Source of the DNA: Nereocystis luetkeana
Taxonomy: Eukaryota; Sar; Phaeophyceae; Laminariales; Laminariaceae
Assembly (NCBI GenBank): GCA_031213475.1
Contig: JARUPZ010000002.1
Coordinates: 17,027,079-17,091,078 of the forward strand
Direction: 5' to 3'
Length of the DNA stretch: 64,000 nucleotides
In this document: positions 57,165-64,000 of the stretch, piece by piece
How the letters are laid out: each line of letters opens with the position of its first letter
How positions within the stretch are numbered: position 1 is the first letter of the stretch
Notes under the pieces: model-generated
What the model was told of the DNA's origin: nothing
Database searches by the model: none
The model's input: only the letters and a program-made list of their open reading frames with translations
Position numbers and translations under genes: made by a program

Positions 57165-57800
57165 CATTCGTCGATGGAAAAATACCCTCTCCAAAACATG
57201 GGGCGAGTATTCAAAACATGGACGCATACCCTCTCCAAAACGCGGGGCAGGTATTGGATGAATACGCTGGGCAGGTATTCGCCCATGGATGAATGAATAC
57301 CCTCTCAATAACATGGGGCGAACGAACGACTACCCTCCCAAAAACATGGGGCGAGTATTCAATCACGGACGAATACCCTCTAAAAAAATGGTGTGAGTAT
57401 TCGTCCACGGACGAATACCCTCTCCAAAGCACGGGGCAAGTACTCCTTCATGGACGAATACCCTCTCTCAGTAACATGGGGCGAGTACTCGTCACGGACG
57501 AATACCCTCTCCAAAACATGGGGCGAGTACTCGTCCACGGACGAATACCCTCTCCAAAGCACGGGGCAAGTACTCCTTCAGGGACGAATACCCAATCTCA
57601 GTAACATGGGGCAAGTGCTCGTCCACGGACGAATACCCTCTCCAAAACATGGGCGAGTATTCAAAACATGGACGAATACCCTCTCCAAAACATGGGGCGA
57701 GTATTCGTCCACCCAAAACATGAGGCGAGTATTCAAAATACCCTCTCAGCAACATGGGGCAAATCCACGAACCCCCATCTCAAAAACATCGGGGCAAGTA
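57165..57800. repeat. Minisatellite of self-complementary units, about 43 bp
   Basis: Units of GACGAATACCCTCTCCAAAA plus CATGGGGCGAGTATTCGTCC. CGAATAC at one side and GTATTCG at the other are complementary, so each unit can fold as a hairpin. About 14 copies. Confidence 0.88.
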
Positions 57801-58129
57801 TCCGTCCTGTGAACGAATAAATACTACGGCAGTACTGTAGTACCCTGTCAGGAACGTGGGACGAGCACTCCTCCGTGAAAGCGAAAATCACCCCTGCGCC
57901 GGACGGCTTTCCCTCCAAGAGAATCCGTCAAATCTAGTCGTACTCGTGCGGGGTCTGCAATGTTTTGTAAGGCGCCTACCTGCATGCATCCCGCGAAAAC
58001 GGCCACGACAGCGTCCGCGTAATTCTCCACCGCCCCTCCCCAAAGCAGTACGCACGCCGCCACCACCAGGCCTATCGCCGTCGAGTTCACCCCCTGCAAA
58101 AATATCTGCAAGGCGTTGTGGCGTCGGGG

Positions 58130-58405
58130 GGGGGTGGGGGGCGGGGGGGGGGGGCGTACTCATTTGTTGCTTGTCTTAGTCATTTGACCATTGACCACGC
58201 ATCCCTTTCGAGACGGAGCACCCGGGGGGGGGGGGGGGGGGGGGGGGGGTATAAACTCATGTCATGCATGCGCGTGGTCGTATAACAGGAGGTGTAATGC
58301 AATTGACCCTCGCATCTCTACAAATGCCGGCGCGGAGCACGTCGGGTTTTCACCGACCAGGCAAGACATCGATTGCGTGCTCTAAGGGCGCGAGCTGTAT
58401 CCTAC
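58130..58405. repeat. R3 repeat, variant with two poly(G) tracts
   Basis: G tract, GCGTACTCATTTGTTGC, ATGCGTGGTC complement, second G tract (about 58225-58249), then TCATGTCATGCATGCG and GGGTTTTCACCGACC. Confidence 0.7.
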
Positions 58406-58626
58406 CAAGGAACCGTGTGTGAGGGCGGACTGACTTCCTTGCACGTGGATGGTAGCTGCGAACGAGTGAAGGGCTGAGCGTTCCGAAGCAACAAGACGGC
58501 GGCTCGCACTGTACACCGCTCTGGCCCATAATATAAGGGCCACTTAGTATTAATAATAACGTCTAAACGGCCCTTAAATTCCAATCCAGCGCGGGACATC
58601 AAATAGACGAATTGTACGCTTTTTCT

Positions 58627-58885
58627 GGGGGGGAGGGGGGGGGGGGGGGGGGTACTCGATAGGAGAGATGTACTCGATATCATGCATGGCCGTAGTCCTG
58701 TATGACCATAGACCCTCGCATCCCTAAAATGCCGGGACGGAGCATGTCGGGTTTTCACCGACCAGGCAGACATTGCTTGCACCAATCGTGAATCGCCGTG
58801 AGGTGGAGGGCGAGTCGCATGAAGGGTGAGCTGCATCCTACTAGAACCGCTTGTGAAATTATTTTCTGGGGGGGAGGGGGGGGGA
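58627..58885. repeat. R3 repeat, fullest copy
   Basis: Poly(G), GGTACTCGATAGGAGAG, TACTCGATATCATGCATGG, GACCCTCGCATCCC, GGGTTTTCACCGACCAGGC, GAGTCGCATGAAGGGTGAG, then GCTGCATCCTACTAGAACC. Confidence 0.78.
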
Positions 58886-58900
58886 GTGGTGGATGCTTTC

Positions 58901-59000
58901 NNNNNNNNNNNNNNNNNNNNNNNNNNNNNNNNNNNNNNNNNNNNNNNNNNNNNNNNNNNNNNNNNNNNNNNNNNNNNNNNNNNNNNNNNNNNNNNNNNNN
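58901..59000. other. Assembly gap (100 N)
   Basis: Exactly 100 N, a conventional placeholder, directly after the R3 copy; repeat collapse is the likely cause. Open frames spanning it are not real. Confidence 0.99.
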
Positions 59001-59324
59001 AAAATATTTCGCTAGCCTACGTACGCAGCCGGAGACACGCAGGTCTAGATGGCGTGATGCACACACAACCCACGAGGAAACGAGCATAAGACACACAGAG
59101 AGAGAGACAGACTGAGATCCCTGTTACGGGTCTAGGGCGGTTCCGCCGCTCCTTCCTAGACACGGGACATACATACTGGCGCCTTCTACGCCCAGGGGAA
59201 TAGCACTTTCCACAGGTGAGGGATAACCCAGTACAGCAGTAATAATGGTCCCTATTACAGTGCCGATATGATATGCGCCAACCAGCACTAGCGGGCACTA
59301 TATGATAGCTGCAACCGGCACTAG

Positions 59325-59436
59325 TATTGCGGGGGACCATACGTAGTAAATAGGATCAAATTTTGTAGGTAAAAATAGGTAAATTTACAGGTTTCGTGTG
59401 TACCGTAGGTCCTATTTACTATGGCCCACCGTAATA
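59325..59436 (-). mobile_element. MITE1 copy k, second subfamily
   Basis: TATTGCGGGGGACCATACG ... ACTATGGCCCACCGTAATA; GTAAATAGGA type arms and an inverted core. Confidence 0.8.
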
Positions 59437-59617
59437 ACTACTCCGCACACCGACACACATACTGTCCGCACACGGACACACTTGCTGTGTTCAGTCCCAC
59501 CTGTGCCAACGCGGTCCCGCCGGCACCATAGCGGGCAGCCGGCACTATAGTGGGACCACTACTGCCGTATCGTTCATTATACAGCATTGGTGTAGGTATA
59601 CCCACGATAACTTTCAG

Positions 59618-59772
59618 CGATTTAGAACCGCAGTCCCGTTTTGGGGACAAAACTACCCAAATTTCAAGCCTTTTAGGGAACACTGCAGTAGTCCCGTTTT
59701 TAGGGGGGACAAACTACTTGAAATTAGAGTAGTTCGCCTCCAGAGCGGGAACTGCAGCGGTCCGGACTTTTC
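59618..59772. mobile_element. MITE2, half copy joined to a full copy
   Basis: A left half (TTTAGAACCGCAGTCCCG ... CAAATTTCAAG) runs straight into a second element (CCTTTTAGGGAACACTGCAG ... CAGCGGTCCGGAC). Confidence 0.6.
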
Positions 59773-59811
59773 CAAGAGGGGGGGGGGGAAAGGTTTGCCG
59801 ATCAAAAGTGT

Positions 59812-60037
59812 CCATTTCAGCTAGAATCACAGCGCGAATGAGGGATGGTGCGTTGCGTACCAGCTCGAGGCCCGAGTTACAATGGTTGCGATGCAAGGAG
59901 TCGTACGGTACGGGCTCAACATGACCCTCCCTACGTACGACCCCGTACATATTTCTGCTGGGTGCCTGGCCAAGCTGCTCCTACAAAAGACGATTGACAA
60001 CCATGCTAGCGTTATCGTCAGTTCGGTCGCTGTTATG
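59812..60037 (+). CDS. Candidate exon, strand uncertain
   Basis: The plus frame is open and protein-like (GVVRYGLNMTLPTYDPVHIS, then LAKLLLQKTI) up to ATGGG|GTACCT. The minus frame over the same bases is just as convincing (LELVRNAPSLIRAVILAEMD). One is a shadow; I cannot say which. Confidence 0.22.
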
Positions 60038-61246
60038 GGGTACCTATATATACATGTATATAATATATATAGAACTACATACTTTGATCACAACCCCTGA
60101 GCGTGCTCGGTTGGTGCATCCCTGGCCTCTCAGAGCTCCCACTTCCAACCGCCTCCTTTCATTACTTGCCGGACCTTTCCAGCAGTTCTTTGTTTTCTCG
60201 TTATTTCTACTTTTTTCTCCTTTCGTTTCGTGTGCGTGTGTGTTCTCCGAGCACGGCATCGCGGGAGGACCCGGCACCGTCGCGGGTGTCAGCGGGTGCT
60301 GGGCGGGTAGAGGGGGGGTTGCAAGGAGCGCGGTCGCCGCTTTCGTGCCTAGGCGTCGCGTGTGCCTCGAGACACGAGGGATGCATGAACGGGCTTTGTC
60401 TGGCTTCGATTTATGATTGTTGATGGAGTATGTACGAGTTTATAAGGTCGTTCGGGAGGGCAAGATAATATACAAGCGGTGCTTATTTTTGCGACCACGC
60501 TGGAGTTGAAAGAGGGAGAGTGTGCAGTTTGAACACCAACGTTATCGAGCTGGCGACGAAGGCCACGGTGAGCATCGGGCTTCACGCGGGGCGGGCGACG
60601 GGGCTGATTGTGGCAGAGAGTGATAAAAGCTTTACCCGGACCGATCGGTAGCGAGGTGGTCGCGAGAGGGGCGGGCGGCGTACGAGGCCGAGAGAGAAGC
60701 TCTTCTGTGCGATTTTTTCTTCTTTTTTTTCGACCGGGTGTAAGGTGTTCCAATCAGGCAGAAAATATTACACGAGAGGGGACGGGGATTTTTTTCCTTT
60801 CCGAGTTTTCGGTTTCATTTTCATTGTTTTTGCTGCTGTGCCGTGCTGTGCTTTCGCTTTCTTCGTACAGACAGTACAGACATAGAGCATATTGAAACAA
60901 GAAAATAAGTACAGACAGTAGTACCCCTACCTGGGTGTATGTACGTACGTACGACATCCGCGACGCGAAGCGTATATGTGGCATCCAAGCTGACGTCGGA
61001 GCTGTTTTTTTCCTGAAGCATGGCGGCGGGACTCTTGGCATTATCAAGTCGCCGGTTTGCAATTACGATCCTTGAAAACACTAAACTCAATCGTGGGCCT
61101 CTGTTCGCTTCGCATAATTTGATGTACTTTTTTCCTTCCTGAGCGAGCGTAGCGGGCGGCGTAGGCCGCCCGCCGGAGCAAAGCGCCTTGTATATATTAT
61201 ATTGTATATACCATTATTTATATATGCGAGGAATGGATCTCCTTTA
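60038..61246. other. No gene confirmed
   Basis: A strong C/T-rich tract ends TGTTCTCCGAG at about 60252, followed by G/C-rich sequence open in two frames. A second short open stretch at 60530-60650 reads ELATKATVSIGLHAGRATGL to a stop. These may be exons of one plus gene, but phases cannot be fixed. Confidence 0.25.
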
Positions 61247-61790
61247 GGCCTTGGGGACTGCGCTCCCGTTGCGGGGACGACAAACTCGCAATGAGAGTCA
61301 GAGGGTCTTAAGGGCTGCGCTCCAGTTGCGGGGGAAAAACAGTTGCTATGAGAGGTAGGAGGCGCACTCCTGTTGAGGGGGATAAAATGCTTGCAATGAC
61401 AGTCAGAAGGCGTTAAGGACTGAGCTCCGGTTGCGGGGGCAAAACAGTTGCTATGAGAGGTGGAAGGCGCGATCCTGTTGACAGGGAAAAAAACTTGCAA
61501 TTAAAGTTCTCATAAGGCTTAAGGACTGAGCTCCGGTTGCGGGGGCAAAATGCTTGACATGAGAGGTGGAAGGCGCACTCCTGTTGAGGGGGGGGAAAAA
61601 TTGCAATTAAAGTCAGAAGGCCTTAAGGACTGAGCCCCGGTTGCGGGGACGAAACACTTCGAAATATAGTCAGAGGGGCCTTGAGGACTGCGCTCCCGTT
61701 GCGGGATGAAACACTTGCAATGAGAGCCAGAGGGCCTTAAGGACTGTCCTCCCGTTGCGGGGACGAACAACAGTTGTAAATACAGTGACA
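61247..61790. repeat. Minisatellite, about 58-bp units
   Basis: About nine units with CTTAAGGACTG, GCTCCCGTTGCGGGGACGAA and TTGCAATGAGAGTCAGA. Minus frames read PATGAQSLRPSDSHCK repeats of about 20 residues. Confidence 0.85.
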
Positions 61791-62307
61791 TCTACGCTCA
61801 TGTACAACGCACTAAGCAAATAGTTGAGGCCGTCAGGCTTAAAACTTTCGGGTGGATAAGAGATAACGCAAGGCAATGAATCGGCCTGCCACGAGACAAA
61901 AGAATACTTGGAAATAGGAAGGGATCATTTTTTTCAGCAGTAAATAAATCAAAACCAAAAAAATTAGGGACAAAACCACCAAAATTTGTTTTTTCCAAGG
62001 CGGTCTTAGAGTGGTGCACATACCAACTCCAATATTTTCTGTGGGAACCATGTAAACAATACGTATCATATGACATGTATCGCGATTTTCTTACCAGTAA
62101 GATCATGTGTCACAAGGTAACAAGCTTGGTTCACCAGAAAACGAACTCGAAACGTGGGGGCGGCCCTTGAGTATGGCATGAGAGAGTGACGAAAAGCGTC
62201 AACCATGTAGGTCATACTCAAACAAGAGCGTCAACCACGTTGGTCGAACCCATAGCTGACGCATGCATTACTCGATTGGTAAAGTAGGGTATTAACAGTA
62301 TTAATAG
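61791..62307. other. No gene recognised
   Basis: AT-richer DNA. AAGCGTCAACCAT and GAGCGTCAACCACG near 62200-62235 form a short direct repeat. A TATTAATA (62299-62306) directly precedes MITE1 copy l. Confidence 0.4.
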
Positions 62308-62415
62308 TATTACGGGGGGCCATAGTAAATAGGACCTGCGGTACACACAAAAACCTATATATTGAACTTTTTTACTTTCAATATTTGGTCCTATTTACTA
62401 TGGTCCCCCGTAATA
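62308..62415 (+). mobile_element. MITE1 copy l, second subfamily
   Basis: TATTACGGGGGGCCATAGTA ... TACTATGGTCCCCCGTAATA; its arms read GTAAATAGGACC and it has a GCGGTACACACAAAAAC core. Confidence 0.88.
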
Positions 62416-62572
62416 GTAGTAGTAGTAGTATAGTAGTAGTGGTAGTAGTAGTAGTAGTAGCAGCAGTGGTAGCAGTAGTAGTTGTAGTAGTAGTAGTATT
62501 AATAATAGTAGTAGTAGTAGTAGTAGTAGTATGGTAGTAGTAGTAGTAGTAGTAGTAGAAGTAGTAGTAGCC
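62412..62572. repeat. (TAG)n microsatellite
   Basis: Long imperfect TAG array starting inside the MITE1 right border (AATAGTAGTAG), with a TATTAATA at 62498. Confidence 0.9.
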
Positions 62573-62767
62573 AGCTCTTATTGTCCCCTTTGGGCCCCCT
62601 CGATAGCGACCACAACAAATGGTTGGTAACTCGGGGGTGCTGCGTATATCAACCATCTGCGATCGGCGTGAGCGCCCGGCAATACGAGCAAGATAATCTT
62701 GCTCCTGTGCCGTACGACTGACTCCTTTCAACCATTGTGACTCTAACACTAACTTGTTTTACATATC

Positions 62768-62939
62768 ACCCCCCCCCCCCCTTTGTGTAAGCAAATGTCT
62801 GCCTGGTCGGTGAAAACCCGACATGCTCCGTCCCGGCATTGTAGGGATGCGAGGGTCTATGGTCATACGACTACGGCCATGCATGAGGTCGAGTACATAT
62901 CTCCTATCGAGTACCCCCCCCCCCCCCCCCCCCCCCCCC
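62768..62939. repeat. R3 repeat
   Basis: AAATGTCTGCCTGGTCGG, CCCGACATGCTCCGTCCC, GTAGGGATGCGAGGG, TATCGAGTAC, then a poly(C) tract of almost 30. Confidence 0.78.
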
Positions 62940-63390
62940 AAATCACACAGAACAGCAGTGGCCGCTGCTACGGTCGTCACTTTCTATCGCCCATTCTTCC
63001 TCTCAATCCTCCCTCCCCTCCGACCGAAAAAACATACAGAAAGTACACAAAACACACACGCGCAAACAAACGAAGAATGCACATCACCACAACAGTCTAC
63101 AGCCGAAACAGACAGCAAGAAAAACGTAGCATATAAACACAGATGCATAGAGAGTGCCCGATAACGTATGCATTACGAGTAGTCGTATCACGTAATATGT
63201 CGCGTTAACGTAGGCATGCATACTCGCATACCAGGTACACGTGTATTATGTGTTTACAGACAACGCCCAAAAGTCTTGCACACGGCACGCGGCAAGCTCA
63301 ATTCACTCACTCTTAGAAGAGAAAGCGGCCGAGTACGTCAGCGGCTGTCGGTACGAGTCCGCCAGCATCACCAGCCCCCGACGACGAGCA

Positions 63391-63590
63391 TCACCGGGAA
63401 CACCCACGCGGACACGTTAGGGTTGATGTCCTCGTCCCCCATTGATGAGAAGCGTCACGCACGCCGACAGCAGAGACAGGGAGTACTTTAGGGCGGAGTT
63501 GTTGACCTTTCTGCCCAGCTGCCTCGAGCAACGCCGAAACCATTTCGTCACCGGGGGACCGGGTGAGCGGGCAGGGGGGGGAGGGCGGCG
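63391..63590 (-). CDS. Candidate exon, short hydrophobic segment
   Basis: One minus frame reads KYSLSLLSACVTLLI (membrane-like) and another MGDEDINPNVSAWVFPVMLV; both are closed by stops. They may be parts of a membrane-protein gene broken by splicing I cannot place. Confidence 0.15.
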
Positions 63591-63689
63591 GGGCATGCAT
63601 GCGGGCGGGAAGGGGGCGAATGTTTTGGGGGGTCTGGGGGGTAGGGCGGGGTGGGGGAAGGGGTGGCGGCCATAGGGTGAGGAGGCGGA

Positions 63690-63727
63690 GGGGGGGGTAC
63701 TCGATAGGAGGGAGGTACTCGATCTCA
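63690..63727. repeat. R3 fragment cut by R1
   Basis: GGTACTCGATAGGAGGGAGG, TACTCGATCTCATG, then R1 begins where R3 would continue with CATGG. Confidence 0.6.
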
Positions 63728-64000
63728 TGTGTGTTCTTCACATTAAACCGTGCGTGTGTTCTTCACATTAAACCGTTCTTTCTACCCGTCGACATCCAGC
63801 ACAACCAGTGTCCGTGCCGATTCTCCAATCCTAGAAGAGATACAAGTTATGTGGTCACAAAGCTACGCCACAGAGATACTACGTTGCCACGTGTGCAGTA
63901 AGCACTGCAGTGGGCAATGCAAAGCCATGCCATCATACTAATAATGGATACGACAGGCACGACATGCACAATCTGTGAAATAGTGAAACGAAAAGAAACA
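63728..64000 (-). mobile_element. R1 copy with duplicated 3' end, runs off the window
   Basis: TGTGTTCTTCACATTAAACCG occurs twice in tandem, then the R1 body through AAGCACTGCAGTGGGCAATG to the window edge. The longest R1 here besides that at 30.2 kb. Confidence 0.75.

Noticed and set aside
58755..59115. ORFs spanning the N run
   Set aside because: They cross an assembly gap and are artefacts of treating N as open.
60545..60655. SIGLHAGRATG resembling the nucleotide cyclase IGIHTG motif
   Set aside because: The following residues do not continue the cyclase pattern and no upstream catalytic exon was found.

Overview
This is eukaryotic nuclear DNA: sparse, intron-split genes in a sea of interspersed repeats, with GT-AG introns, microsatellites, poly(C)/poly(G) tracts and a short interstitial TTAGGG-type tract at about 11.44 kb. 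The mix resembles a repeat-rich stramenopile genome, perhaps a brown alga. That is inference from style; no marker gene fixes the lineage. A 100-base run of N (58901-59000) shows it is an assembled contig.

Genes. The firmest is a two-exon minus-strand gene for BRICK1 (BRK1/HSPC300, smallest subunit of the SCAR/WAVE actin-nucleation regulator): exon 1 at 32511-32597 and exon 2 at 26499-26660, with a 5.85-kb intron full of mobile elements. Head-to-head with it, 226 bp away, starts a plus-strand gene (gene B) that I model with six in-phase exons from 32824 to 44217; its function is not recognised. At the left end a plus-strand gene (gene A, 1465 to about 5152) encodes a low-complexity protein with a short predicted coiled coil. 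Two minus-strand pieces look coding: a Gly/Gln/Pro-rich terminal exon (16460-16720) and an RGG-type protein (22252-22692). Several further exon candidates are listed at low confidence.

Repeats. I recognise: (1) MITE1, 12 copies of about 110 bp with terminal inverted repeats and TA target duplications; (2) MITE2, about 20 copies of a roughly 95-bp near-palindrome with CCC...GGG ends and TTAA flanks (piggyBac-like); (3) hAT-like elements, one with an 8-bp target duplication; (4) two tRNA-derived SINE families; (5) a LINE with a reverse-transcriptase fragment, plus short copies (R1, R2) that look like its 3' ends with CA- or AAC-rich tails; (6) a family bordered by long poly(C/G) tracts (R3); (7) an LTR-retrotransposon remnant; (8) many minisatellites. 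Several are nested, which gives a relative order of insertion.

The most unusual signal is a set of tiny palindromes, TACCWGGTA (about 35 by eye) and TATTAATA (about 16), scattered through the window. In two places a repeat copy can be compared with a relative lacking the motif, and in both the motif is an extra 6-7 bp inserted at a TA dinucleotide. They may be excision scars of TA-targeting transposons; TATTAATA is what MITE1's own ends would leave.
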